DNA from: Candidatus Poseidoniales archaeon
GTDB lineage: Archaea; Thermoplasmatota; Poseidoniia; Poseidoniales; Thalassarchaeaceae
DNA length: 42,265 nucleotides
Reading direction: 5' to 3'
Assembly: GCA_012960975.1 (NCBI GenBank)
Contig: DUAE01000059.1
Coordinates: forward strand, 133,760-176,024
Below, piece after piece: positions 28,501 to 36,286 of this stretch. Under the pieces are notes generated by a model. It had not been told where the DNA came from, did not search any database, and was given only the letters and a program-made list of their open reading frames with translations. Position 1 is the first letter of the stretch. Each line of letters starts with the position of its first letter. Both the position numbers and the translations under genes were made by a program.

Positions 28501-29729
28501 CTGGAACCGTTTATTATGTCGGTTCAGGGGTTGTAGCCACCTTCTTGCCCGATGATTTAGAAGTCGAATACACCGTCATTTACGGGACTCAAGAAATTAC
28601 TGTTTCAACTGGCGTAAACGACGATGGAACCTTCAAGGAATCGATGATATTGCCATCCCGAGTGCCGTTGGTGCCGGAGATGAATGTTACAACTTCAGTA
28701 TTGAATATGCCTGGACTCGGTACTTCAGTTTCCAATTCAGATGCTTCTGTTACTGTCGATAGTAAATCACCAACTGTACTCTTCGATCAATCCGCATATC
28801 CGGATTCATCATTGACAATAATTGAATCAGATCGTGTAGATGAGGTTTTCATCACCGTGACTATGGTTGATGAAATCGGCATGATTGTTGGTCCATTAGA
28901 TGTTTCATGGGTGTATTTGAGAAATAATTTGCCAGTAGCTGGTTCAGAAGGAAGCGCCCAATTACCTATGATTGATGATGGTGCGACAAAAGATATCTAC
29001 CAAGATACTCTCGATTTGACCCCTCTTAATGGTATGAAAATTGAACAGGGAGATCAGATCGCATTTTGGGTCACATCGACGGATCGAGCTGGAAATGAAG
29101 TTTCGGGAATGGGAAGTGCAGCACAACCTAGAATACCAACCATTAGAATCATGGAATTCCTTGGAACTTATACTCGTTCTGTTGTCAATCCCACAACAGC
29201 TCCAATAGTTGGGGAGATGTTGACCATCCAAACTTTCTGGGAAAATACCGGGAAGAGAGATGGTGATTTCGAAGTTGGTCTATACGAATTGAAGACTAAT
29301 TCTGACGGTACATCCTCTTGGTCGATGGCTTTCTCAACTTTGAGGGATGGTGATATTACTGTTGTTCTCGATGCTCAAAGTTCTAGTGTAATGCATAATT
29401 TCCAGTGGGAATCATGGCAGGAGGGGCAACCGATTTTGGTTCTAATTGTCAATCAGGATTTCGATAATGATAATCGCATGAATGTCGAATTATCTGGCAT
29501 TAATGTGCAACCAGTTCCAATCGAAAAATCAAGTGATAATGTCATGATGATTGCGATTGCGGCAGGTGCATTAGTAGTAATCGGTGTTGGATTCATGGTC
29601 ATAAAAAACCGTGATGGTGAAGATTACTATTACGATGATGATGATGATTCCTATTACGAAGAAACATGGGAATCTAAAGAAGAATCTACCGAAGATCTAG
29701 ATGATGAAGAATTAGATGATGAAGATTGA
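22521..29729 (+). CDS. Giant cell-surface protein, 2402 residues, with MAM-like jelly-roll domains and Gly/Ser repeats
   Basis: The gene starts with GTG at 22521 or ATG at 22530, just before a signal peptide (hydrophobic about 11-28). Order by eye: a first Cys-linked motif of DUF7151 type (about 145-182), Gly/Ser/Tyr-rich repeats (191-350), then a second DUF7151-like motif (about 361-399). Three jelly-roll domains follow (about 435-585, 600-770, 850-990), two ending in G-[WY]-[FI]-[ID]-D-N-F, as in MAM or immune-inhibitor-A type domains. Long beta-sandwich regions come next. A membrane helix (about 2340-2360) precedes a tail very rich in Asp, Glu and Tyr. It is probably anchored with the bulk outside and may bind polysaccharide or particles. 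No protease motif was seen. Confidence 0.87.
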   Translation: MADMPASRRRSAIALALLMIIAPLTAAGTANWVGPVAVNPPDEGVTLTGFRVPGNATVLDGWLHVTDTTVATSPNNGISWEGADLDDGWFSGTEYNSDLEQIILLDDGTRSNISNFDDGLIEVSLGGDYKYNPGWEKVYTISESTSYAACNNNSASYLEHGMDNNFNNGLDTNEIQETIVYCSGTALADSVTSVNVTVAGTGYSSDNLTATGGGGSGFSGTYLISSGVESVTISNGGSGYDTTDGVAIICSGNCQGSGATASISSVSSSGAITAITVNSSGSGYTTQDTIYVLASTSGGGSGASLSAALELSGPIHSTSVNNIGSGYTSIPTIVISGNGSGATLDAVLGGTFDFEVVSTNEQSGPNCEFGGYQIESGLDINENNYLDATEISNTTYLCHGDKLWQATTFSNLNGTSYGDEQTMSYGVVPSASNEGIVAVGTIPGSALPRGTSGYFLMPEIELPDSENYNGLYMTFDHWYHLDSPASGGGDGAWIEYRIKTGSWMNWSYIAPNGGYPSTMSTSAPSPNGAPSGAVPVFAAMNHSGWVSSNVSMAGIPDVDNASRIQFRFHIWTSPTAAVERPGWFIDNFDFNNDGIDFGVWHHGCYTTTSASCPYQGNSYGALQRMIDLSGTNSTSSIEIDMEWDLQGYYSDNACIELSLNNNTWTDISSTGSSTSQNCEDRAGAIPGYGYTTKSGSTYGSQSNAIRTVEFDIPSSFRNQATVYLRIIVDTDQYTHYGGTYPGDALEGLTVADLRVVDYNDVILFQDDIDDPSTMYHYGATHPSGSAGIGVDDWQYYIFTAGVMDEKLGFEDVTASDPSQTNADGWTRSGGTWNYGQLGVTAGPSNEPSFPYVYGTNLNGNYGNNANAYVISPTYSIPADGSAFLTFDKWVCTENYWDAIGMYIKVNSGSWQYFDPGLPGWYDGSVGYSGNAMYGNDAWMSGDCGQSDFENRMAPLDSYAGSDVKFRFRISTDSSVTYQGGYIDNFGVTVANYGQGGHWLSPPFVASSIDDFNMGWIDIDASSPENTSIRGTLIDAVTGDVIPGYTNTTFPMSLAGVDTASHPILKIKVLMDTSDEESTPRIHKIQVGGKRFLTAKMADYNGWQFSAGVEIVDDLINATSIAGTITSDYIQSSRPIKSLSISGNFSSGLMITAIGETGATLGQTSQGAMAFTTLETGFGLSVSLPTNGWIDRLIITANFAEPARDAAIDVLNDGTEEWAFPLGSNYGHYGWQSLVNDGGYQSTSAAIDLDGTSPSSVYIRLPSLAAVYGGIIAIAPDANGFEAPVSVSVGSSSQTSSSGDEIFYNFLDYSQVAGINNLGTSHTDSSTGREWRDVEISIDSNSAQSVTLTRFGIGYLIFENVSGLGNDIAAYHSSLAQDDPPPTTISIPLNVTAEMGSLSIDGDINFDYIITNRDFQVPNTLYPTGELVEITTKHHHLTDNTNLEMISLKGTASDGEILMFEVTNGADGLWGTGSDSVSFSQLSGDSIAPMDISASYVEQLMHNDGNVDVVVHWNFGVSWMWDDVDSIRWVSQAYDTDDETVWPAVSLSGQNGKKAVENDLQIDSFEVHDQFGRLLSNQYSTFYPYTMMDGSELNITGTVRFQDSTDARPAMSDYNVGLNLSGGLYQLTSGDDGTYHVLITPPTGLDTLVIVPEMITVGPTGSSLGAEDVTGNFANVQIRVDNAPPEVGPIEVNTPTGLQPAHGKVWDPTVPLSVFVTIDEGHARGEIVNLHYWRESVDDIDFDGIADADEYLSQIQPLTSGMTGQQQVNFAGIDVSGQSFNSPVHMWIEGTDWAGLTYQDGGTGGGAGAANSWASVIIATDEPTNLLASGYSLDRQLGYLLPGVTHTFSMQIEEPNGLNTLDNVSIMLCGDGSTNLGKLSYNPSRGTLWTATDSLVSPISVQTAQVSSTIILLSINFEISWNFPWEEGQNSCKPSISILDDFTTVASQNNIGSLSWSLDNQYIAIPDTIEDMTPPQVIADGVSIYLGQGDEFEMTGTVYYVGSGVVATFLPDDLEVEYTVIYGTQEITVSTGVNDDGTFKESMILPSRVPLVPEMNVTTSVLNMPGLGTSVSNSDASVTVDSKSPTVLFDQSAYPDSSLTIIESDRVDEVFITVTMVDEIGMIVGPLDVSWVYLRNNLPVAGSEGSAQLPMIDDGATKDIYQDTLDLTPLNGMKIEQGDQIAFWVTSTDRAGNEVSGMGSAAQPRIPTIRIMEFLGTYTRSVVNPTTAPIVGEMLTIQTFWENTGKRDGDFEVGLYELKTNSDGTSSWSMAFSTLRDGDITVVLDAQSSSVMHNFQWESWQEGQPILVLIVNQDFDNDNRMNVELSGINVQPVPIEKSSDNVMMIAIAAGALVVIGVGFMVIKNRDGEDYYYDDDDDSYYEETWESKEESTEDLDDEELDDED
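23091..23570 (+). repeat. Four-unit Gly/Ser-rich protein repeat inside the 2402-residue surface protein
   Basis: Residues 191-350 contain four degenerate units of about 40 residues, each with a core G-[ST]-G-Y (GTGYSS, GSGYDT, GSGYTT, GSGYTS) followed by a Gly-rich GSGA-type loop. The block interrupts two similar Cys motifs, so it may be a later insertion or expansion. At DNA level the units are diverged, not recent copies. Confidence 0.6.
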
Positions 29730-29802
29730 TTGTAATTTTCAGAAACGGCATCATGGATGGACTTGTATAACCTGCGTATGCTCGCTTACATCACCTCTCT
29801 TG

Positions 29803-29810
29803 TTTATAGG
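29803..29810 (+). promoter_or_regulatory. Possible TATA box upstream of the short coiled-coil ORF
   Basis: TTTATAGG lies 53-60 bases before the ATG at 29863. The stretch 29730-29862 otherwise holds no gene. The element is a weak match, and the transcription start is unknown. Confidence 0.25.
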
Positions 29811-29862
29811 CTAAATAACCGCCTTATGGGATTGGGGAAGTAATTCCTCGGATGGGATTAGT

Positions 29863-30033
29863 ATGCATAATGGGGGCAATGCCGTGTCGGTAGAGGAATT
29901 GAAAGACGAAGTAGAGGACCTAAAAATCCTAGTTAATACATTATTGACCATTATTATGGAAGAGGCAGATGGTGTTTCATCGGGGGCCGCTCCAACAATT
30001 CCAAATCAGCCGCGCCGCGGATACTGTATGTGA
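29863..30033 (+). CDS. Short predicted coiled-coil protein, 56 residues
   Basis: An ATG at 29863 opens a 57-codon frame ending at TGA 30031. Residues 9-36 (SVEELKDEVEDLKILVNTLL and on) make an amphipathic heptad-like helix. The rest is short, Pro-containing and basic, ending in YCM. I do not recognise a family. It sits in a 418-base gap where no longer gene is evident. From 29969 to 30172 another frame is also open, so the coding assignment here is unsettled. No clear ribosome-binding site was seen. A real small protein is plausible because of the heptad pattern. Confidence 0.4.
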   Translation: MHNGGNAVSVEELKDEVEDLKILVNTLLTIIMEEADGVSSGAAPTIPNQPRRGYCM

Positions 30034-30147
30034 ATTCGGTATTCAACAGGTTCAACATTTGGCCGTTAGTAAGGACCTAAACTTCTTTGGGTATGGATGG
30101 TCCTATGCCCTCATGGTTCAAGATGACTGCCTTCTTCGAATGACTCG

Positions 30148-30642
30148 ATGGCGATTGAAAAAGTTCTGCTGATGGGCGCTATTTTGACTACGACGGTATT
30201 CGTTGGGATAGTAATCCTCGACTCAGAAGATATCATTGATTTGCCTGATTACTGGGATATTGAAAGCGTTTGTTTGAGCTCTCACACCAGCGAAATCACT
30301 CACTATCACGTTAATGTAGAGATTATTATTGATGGTGATGATTATTTAATTGCGAACAATATAGGGATTGAAGATAGTGATTGTCCCGGTGGAATGAGAG
30401 GGATACATACTCACGATGATACCGGTAAATTACACATCGAAACACCCTCTGATATGGATGCGACCTTAGGATCTTTTTTCAATATCTGGGGCGAGAATTT
30501 TGATGAAGACGAAATTCTCGGAAACCATGGAAATTCAGATTATGAGATTGTGATGTACGTCAATGGAAAATTGAATTCTGAATACGAACAATATAGTATG
30601 CAAAATAATGATGATATTGAAATTCGTTATCAACAGAAATAA
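30148..30642 (+). CDS. Small membrane-anchored or secreted protein with HYH and HTHDD motifs, 164 residues
   Basis: An N-terminal hydrophobic segment (about 5-24) acts as signal or anchor. The outer domain has HYHVNVEIIIDGDDYLIANN, then GIHTHDDTGKLHIETP and TLGSFFNIWGENF. This arrangement resembles a small family I recall only as uncharacterised, in which H-x-H and HTHD motifs frame a beta-rich fold. The histidines suggest metal binding, but no metal can be named. Two cysteines (in SVCLSS and DCPGG) could form a disulfide. It is convergent with rtcB. The function is unknown. Confidence 0.7.
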   Translation: MAIEKVLLMGAILTTTVFVGIVILDSEDIIDLPDYWDIESVCLSSHTSEITHYHVNVEIIIDGDDYLIANNIGIEDSDCPGGMRGIHTHDDTGKLHIETPSDMDATLGSFFNIWGENFDEDEILGNHGNSDYEIVMYVNGKLNSEYEQYSMQNNDDIEIRYQQK

Positions 30643-30652
30643 TTAGGATAAT

Positions 30653-32125
30653 TTAACCTTTAATGACTGCAAACGGCCTCAATCGCGCTACCGGTCTTGC
30701 TAAGTTAGCCTCAGAAGTTAGCCGAATCACTTCATCCACATCTTTGTAGGCCCCCGGGGCTTCTTCGGTTAGAACATTCGGAGTTTTGGTGTGTACGTGT
30801 ATCCCCGATGCTTCTAATTCGGCACGGAGTTTATCTGGATCGATTTGTTTTCTCGCTGCGGTACGTGAGAGTTTTCGGCCAGCTCCGTGGCAAGATGAGG
30901 AAAAAGCATCGTTACCGCCACTGGTCGGTCCGGCGAGGACCCATGATGCTGTCCCCATATCTCCGGGGACGAGAACGGGTTGGCCGATTCCTGAAAATCT
31001 GGAAGCTAATTCTGGATGATCACCACCAAGAGCACGTGTAGCTCCTTTTCGGTGGACACAACATTTACACGACACGCCGTGGACCTTGTGATCCTCAATT
31101 TTAGCGATATTATGGCTGACGTCATATACGACTTCGAGGTCACCGTCACTTCCTAGTTGTTCATGGAGAGTGTTTCTCAGTCGCTGAGTAAGAGTTGAGC
31201 GATTGGCGAAAGCGAAATTTCCTGCTGCGTTCATAGCGTCAAGATATTCAGCGCCTTCACGGCTGTGAATCGGCGCTGCAGCGAGTTGCCTATCACCGAG
31301 TGTCATGTCCCATTTTGGTGCGTGCCAACGGTCACCTGATCGCTGATATTGCTCTTCGATCCGAGCCACATGGTCTGAACAAACCTGATGTCCTAGTCCG
31401 CGTGAACCTGTGTGAATCATTGCCGTTACTTGCCCCTCCCTAAGTCCGAATGCATTGGCAGCTCGCTCATCAACAATTCGATCGACTACCTGCAATTCGA
31501 GAAAATGATTCCCTGAGCCGAGGGTGCCCATCGATTTTGAGCCGCGTTTTCTCGCTCTTTCCCCAATATTTCTTTCAATAGTATCCAAAACACCATTCGA
31601 TTCGATAGCAGCTAGATCTCGAGTTTCCCCCCACCCCATCTCAATGGCAGCTTCTGCTCCCATTGAAAGCACTGATTCTATCTTTGTATCGTCCAGAATA
31701 ACTCCACCTTTTCCAGTTGCACCAGCAGGGATGGATTGAGATAATTTAACCGCTAATGATTTTGCATTGATTTGACCAATTTCAATATCGAGAGCACAAA
31801 GTCTGACTCCACAATTAATGTCGAATCCGACTCCACCTGGGGAAATAGCACCACCCAATTCTCCTGCTTCGACGTCTGTGGCTACGACTCCTCCGATTGG
31901 AAACCCGTAGCCAAAATGCCAATCGGCCATACCCCAAGCCTCGCCAACAATTCCGTCGAGGGCAGCGGTATTGACCAATTGAGCCGGAGAACGGTCATCG
32001 GTATGTTCTCCAAGATGCTCCGAATCAGCGATTAAAATTGCGTCTGTTTTCATATCGCCGTGTCGGCGAATTCGCATACGACTAGGGCCAGCTGATTCGA
32101 GATGCTTCCTCCATTCGGCTGGCAT
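30653..32125 (-). CDS. rtcB: RNA-splicing ligase RtcB (3'-phosphate/2',3'-cyclic phosphate RNA ligase)
   Basis: This Mn/GTP-dependent ligase joins tRNA exons after intron removal and repairs broken RNA. I start it at ATG 32125 (MPAEWRKHLES), giving 490 residues, the normal size. An upstream ATG at 32212 would add 29 residues not seen in the family. Visible features are GGVGFDINCGVRL with the metal-binding Cys, GSGNHFLELQ, HTGSRGLGHQ, the YDVSHNIAK histidine, and CVHRKGATRA containing the His that is guanylylated. No intein interrupts it, unlike some Pyrococcus copies. It is divergent from alaS with about 100 bases between starts. Confidence 0.96.
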   Translation of the reverse strand: MPAEWRKHLESAGPSRMRIRRHGDMKTDAILIADSEHLGEHTDDRSPAQLVNTAALDGIVGEAWGMADWHFGYGFPIGGVVATDVEAGELGGAISPGGVGFDINCGVRLCALDIEIGQINAKSLAVKLSQSIPAGATGKGGVILDDTKIESVLSMGAEAAIEMGWGETRDLAAIESNGVLDTIERNIGERARKRGSKSMGTLGSGNHFLELQVVDRIVDERAANAFGLREGQVTAMIHTGSRGLGHQVCSDHVARIEEQYQRSGDRWHAPKWDMTLGDRQLAAAPIHSREGAEYLDAMNAAGNFAFANRSTLTQRLRNTLHEQLGSDGDLEVVYDVSHNIAKIEDHKVHGVSCKCCVHRKGATRALGGDHPELASRFSGIGQPVLVPGDMGTASWVLAGPTSGGNDAFSSSCHGAGRKLSRTAARKQIDPDKLRAELEASGIHVHTKTPNVLTEEAPGAYKDVDEVIRLTSEANLARPVARLRPFAVIKG

Positions 32126-32227
32126 GTGCAATCCTATCACACCCCACCTTTCAACGAGTCGGACAGGCTTTACAACAATCGCCTTCAAGATGGTTTGACG
32201 AATCCGAGGCACGAGAGGTGTTCAGCA

Positions 32228-35086
32228 ATGGCTTTCGGCGAGACTAACATTCCATTCTGGAAAGAGTCGGGTCATGTCCGTCGAACTTGTACTGTCTCTG
32301 GCCTCAACTTTTGGACCCGCGACTCTAATCGTACGACTTCTGGTGATACTTACGAAGATCCTTACACCTTCATTGGAACACCGATTATCGAAGGATTTCC
32401 AATGAGAGGAAAGGCTCTGAAAGACGCAATGCGCAAGTCTTTCCTCAATTATTTTGAGAAACGAGGCCATTCTCCGATTACTGGTTACCCCGTAATCGCT
32501 CGCTGGCGCGACGATATCCACCTGACAATAGCGAGTATCGCTGATTTTCAACCACATGTGACCAGCGGTCAAATACCTCCACCTGCGAATCCATTAGTGA
32601 TTTCTCAACCCTGCATTCGATTGACTGATGTGGCTGCAGTAGGTCGTTCTGGCCGCCATTTGACAACTTTTGAAATGATGGCTCATCATGCTTTTAACCG
32701 ACCAAAAGAGGGAGATGTAGTCTATTGGATTGATTCATGCGTTCGATATTGCGATGATATGCTTGTCAATACCTTCGGCATTGAACCCAGTGAAATTACC
32801 TACGTTGAAAACCCATGGTCTGGAGGTGGAAACGCTGGACCCGCATTGGAAGTTATCGTCGGTGGATTGGAATTAGCAACTCTTGTTTTCATGAGTCTAG
32901 AAGAAGATGAATCCGGTGATGTTGATATCAAAGGTATTCGTTATAGTGAGATGGATCTACAAATCATCGATACAGGTTATGGCCTCGAGAGATTTTGTTG
33001 GGCAGCTGCTGGCACGCCGACAATTTACGAGGCGATTTATCCGGAATCGATTGAATGGTTAAAAAAATTGGCTGGTTTTTATGAAATGGTCGATAATCTT
33101 GGATTTTCGATAAAAACTGATGTTCTTTTAGGCGAGTTATCTAAACTGGCTGGAATTTTAAATATCGATGTTGGAACCGATGTCGCAGCACTTTACGACA
33201 AACTCGCTGAGCGATTAAATGAACAAGGAATTTCAATTTCAGTTGCTGATTTGAAGCAAGTAACCGAGCCACTTTCTTCGATTTATGGAATCCCTGATCA
33301 TATGCACGCTCTTTGTAATATGTTAGGGGATGGTTTAGTTCCGAGCAATACTAAAGCCGGTTATCTTGCTCGAATGCTCGCTCGAAGAGTCTGTAGGATG
33401 AAGGATGAACTGAACATGGCGGTGAGTCTTTCAGAACTTGCTTCCCATCACATGAATACTCATCTAGATATGAGCAACTTTATGCAAACTGAGAGAGGCC
33501 TTATAGAAATTCTCAATCTTGAGGAACAACGTTATCATGAAATGATTCGCAAAGGTGAGGCAGGTGTTAGAACCGCATTGAAGGATTTGCCAAAAGATGC
33601 GACCGAAGTTAGTGATGAAATTCTTTTCCGACTGGCTGAGGAAAGAGGAATACAGCCAGACATGGTGGTTTCTATCGCACATGGTCTTGGTTGGACAAAT
33701 CTTTCCGTACGTGTTGGATTTGCAGCAGATATGGCTGCGCGAAATGCCCTTGCTACCAAGTCTGCTGCTAAATCACGAATAAAATCCAATTTACTTTCAG
33801 TCGAACTACCTGAGACAATCACTGATTATTATATCGACACAAAGGCTGTTGATTTTGAAGCAAAAATACTACACTGTGAGTCACTTTCTGATGAGCAAAT
33901 CAAATCATTGAAACTATCCAATGAAGTTTCTGCCACACCTTCTCACGCGATTGTGTTAGACCGGACATTATTCTATCCCGAAGGTGGGGGACAACTTGGC
34001 GATCAAGGTAAATTGGGTAATGCTGAAGTCCTTGATACTAAAATAGAAAATGGGATTATTATTCATCTGACCGATTCAGCAATCGATACAACCAATGTAT
34101 TTGGCCAAGTCGATTGGATCCGTCGCCGGCAACTCATGGATCATCACACAGGTGTACACATCATCGGTGGCTCAGCCCGAGAATTACTCGGTCCACATAT
34201 CTGGCAAGCAGGATCCAACAAAGGTCAGAAATATGCTCGTATCGACCTGACTCACCATTCGCGAATTGATCGTGATTTACTCGATAAAATTGAAGACAGA
34301 GCGAATGAAATAATCTCAGAAAACATTCCTGTAGAAAAAATAGTTCTCGGAAGGGCCGAGGCAGACGCCCAATTCGGATTCGACATATATCAGGGTGGCC
34401 CGCCAAAACACGACGAAATTCGAATCATCAAAATCGGAGATTTCGATATCCAAGCATGCGGAGGCACGCACCATAATTCGGTAGGGGAAGTTGGTGAGCT
34501 ACGCATAATTCGTTCCAGTCAAGTCCAAGACGGAGTGGAGCGTCTGCAAATCGTGGCAGGGGAGACGGCACGCGAATACGCGCGGCAACAAGAGCGGATT
34601 TTAGCCGAGGCATCAGATACTCTTGGCGTTCAACCTCAAGATCTACCCAAGACAGTTTCACGCTTCTTTGACGAATGGAAAACACAACAGAAGCGTATCG
34701 AGATGCTAGAAGCGGAAATAGTCAGACTGCGGACTAGTGGTGGCGGTGGAGACGCAGTCGAAAAGGATGGAATTCGCTATGCAATTATGGAAATTGATGG
34801 TGATATGAAACAATTGATGACAATGCTATCTGAGTTGACACGAGATTCATCGAACCCAACACTGGCGGTTCTCGGTACTCGCGATGGTGGCGGTAAATTG
34901 ATTGTCGCGAGTACCGAAGGTACGATTGCTGCAGAATCTCATAATGCTGTTGAGATTCTCAATGAAATATCTGGACACATCGGCGGTGGTGGTGGGGGTA
35001 GCCCTACTATGGCTCAAGGCGGTGGCTCGAATGGTGAAGGAATCCCCGCCGCTTTGGGCGCCGCTCGCGCTTTGCTCGGGGTTTGA
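32228..35086 (+). CDS. alaS: Alanyl-tRNA synthetase, archaeal type
   Basis: The protein is 952 residues and charges tRNA-Ala. The ATG at 32228 (MAFGETNIPFWKESGHVRRTC) gives the usual archaeal N-terminus. An upstream in-frame ATG at 32102 would add 42 unrelated residues that run antisense over the rtcB start. The class II core includes HSPITGYPVIARWRDD and FTS-equivalent ITDTGYGLERF-like segments (here IIDTGYGLERF). The editing domain has H640-T-G-V-H644 and C744-G-G-T-H748, so mischarged Ser-tRNA clearance should work. A coiled-coil (about 790-840) leads to a Gly-rich C-terminal domain with a GGGGGGSP loop near 922. It is followed three bases later by alanine aminotransferase. Confidence 0.96.
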   Translation: MAFGETNIPFWKESGHVRRTCTVSGLNFWTRDSNRTTSGDTYEDPYTFIGTPIIEGFPMRGKALKDAMRKSFLNYFEKRGHSPITGYPVIARWRDDIHLTIASIADFQPHVTSGQIPPPANPLVISQPCIRLTDVAAVGRSGRHLTTFEMMAHHAFNRPKEGDVVYWIDSCVRYCDDMLVNTFGIEPSEITYVENPWSGGGNAGPALEVIVGGLELATLVFMSLEEDESGDVDIKGIRYSEMDLQIIDTGYGLERFCWAAAGTPTIYEAIYPESIEWLKKLAGFYEMVDNLGFSIKTDVLLGELSKLAGILNIDVGTDVAALYDKLAERLNEQGISISVADLKQVTEPLSSIYGIPDHMHALCNMLGDGLVPSNTKAGYLARMLARRVCRMKDELNMAVSLSELASHHMNTHLDMSNFMQTERGLIEILNLEEQRYHEMIRKGEAGVRTALKDLPKDATEVSDEILFRLAEERGIQPDMVVSIAHGLGWTNLSVRVGFAADMAARNALATKSAAKSRIKSNLLSVELPETITDYYIDTKAVDFEAKILHCESLSDEQIKSLKLSNEVSATPSHAIVLDRTLFYPEGGGQLGDQGKLGNAEVLDTKIENGIIIHLTDSAIDTTNVFGQVDWIRRRQLMDHHTGVHIIGGSARELLGPHIWQAGSNKGQKYARIDLTHHSRIDRDLLDKIEDRANEIISENIPVEKIVLGRAEADAQFGFDIYQGGPPKHDEIRIIKIGDFDIQACGGTHHNSVGEVGELRIIRSSQVQDGVERLQIVAGETAREYARQQERILAEASDTLGVQPQDLPKTVSRFFDEWKTQQKRIEMLEAEIVRLRTSGGGGDAVEKDGIRYAIMEIDGDMKQLMTMLSELTRDSSNPTLAVLGTRDGGGKLIVASTEGTIAAESHNAVEILNEISGHIGGGGGGSPTMAQGGGSNGEGIPAALGAARALLGV

Positions 35087-35089
35087 ATA

Positions 35090-36286
35090 ATGAACGAGCC
35101 AATCGATGTTGCGCCTCGCGCTTCTTCGATTGAATATGCGATACGCGACGTCGTCGTGCCTGCGGTTGAATTAGAAAAACAAGGGCACGAAATCATTCGA
35201 TTGAATATTGGCGACCCATTAGCATATCCTGGATTGCCAACACCTGATCATATGATTGCCGCTTACAAAGCTGCATTAGAAAATCAAGACAATGGATACG
35301 GACCATCATATGGAATTGCAACTCTTCGACAAGCGATTTCAAATTCCGAAATCAGAAAAGGTTGGAATTGCACCGAAGATGATGTCTATGTCACCCATGG
35401 AGTTACCGAAGCACTGCAAATCATCTTCGCAGCATTTCTACAAGATGGTGATACAGTTCTTGCGCCGGGACCACATTATCCACCATACATGGCCTATCCT
35501 CAAATGTATGGCGCATCAACGGTAGAATACCGGCTCGATCCTAACGATGGTTGGCGAATCGATTTGAAAGACATCAAAGAAAAAATGGATGACAATGTTC
35601 GACTTCTGGTACTCATCAATCCAAATAATCCTACAGGCAATGTTGTCACGATTGAAGAAATCGACGATTTGCTTGAAATTGCTTCAAATTGGCCAAAGTG
35701 TACAATAATTTCTGATGAAATTTATGACGGTTTAGATTTCACAGGTTCACTAGTATCGGTCGCTTCACGTTCAACAAAAGTCCCAGTAATAACCCTAAAT
35801 GGTGTTTCTAAGGTTTACTTCGCCCCGGGTTGGCGGATTGGATACATGGCTTGGCACGACCCTAGCGGCGTGCTCAAACTCGTGAGGGATGGTGCCGAGC
35901 GTCTTCTGCGTAGTCGTCTGTGTGCCTCAACACCAGCGCAGTATGGATACCTTGCTGGCTTGAATGAAGAATTAGATTGGCTCGACGGACATCGCGCTAT
36001 TGTGAAGGAAAGATTGGATTATTCTCTAAAAAGAATCGATGAAATCGATGGTCTCGAATGCCAATCGCCGGGCGGGGCCTTCTATTTATTTGTGAAAATT
36101 TTAGACGAATCCGTTCCCGATAAACAATGGGTCCTTGATCTACTTCACAAATACCATGTTTTGGTCGTTCATGGATCGGGCTTCTCCCCTGAATTTGGTG
36201 CTAACCATTTTCGTATGGTTTGCTTGCCTCCAATCGATGTACTCGAACAGGCATTTTCTAGGATTGACAAATTCATAAATGGCTGA
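35090..36286 (+). CDS. Alanine aminotransferase, class I PLP, P. furiosus AlaAT-like
   Basis: This 398-residue enzyme should interconvert alanine plus 2-oxoglutarate and pyruvate plus glutamate in the cytoplasm. It tracks the P. furiosus AlaAT as I remember it (also about 398 residues): SIEYAIRDVVVPAVELEKQG, RLNIGDP near 40, PNNPTGN near 180, and the PLP lysine K241 in NGVSKVYFAPGWRIGYM. The C-terminus has the HGSGF and FRMVCLPPI segments of that group. The start is three bases after the alaS stop, so alanine production and tRNA-Ala charging share a transcript. Aspartate specificity cannot be excluded. Confidence 0.9.
   Translation: MNEPIDVAPRASSIEYAIRDVVVPAVELEKQGHEIIRLNIGDPLAYPGLPTPDHMIAAYKAALENQDNGYGPSYGIATLRQAISNSEIRKGWNCTEDDVYVTHGVTEALQIIFAAFLQDGDTVLAPGPHYPPYMAYPQMYGASTVEYRLDPNDGWRIDLKDIKEKMDDNVRLLVLINPNNPTGNVVTIEEIDDLLEIASNWPKCTIISDEIYDGLDFTGSLVSVASRSTKVPVITLNGVSKVYFAPGWRIGYMAWHDPSGVLKLVRDGAERLLRSRLCASTPAQYGYLAGLNEELDWLDGHRAIVKERLDYSLKRIDEIDGLECQSPGGAFYLFVKILDESVPDKQWVLDLLHKYHVLVVHGSGFSPEFGANHFRMVCLPPIDVLEQAFSRIDKFING

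Noticed and set aside
32126-32227. Extended N-termini for RtcB (from 32212) and AlaRS (from 32102)
   Set aside because: Both extensions lack family similarity and overlap each other on opposite strands. The internal ATG codons give normal family starts.
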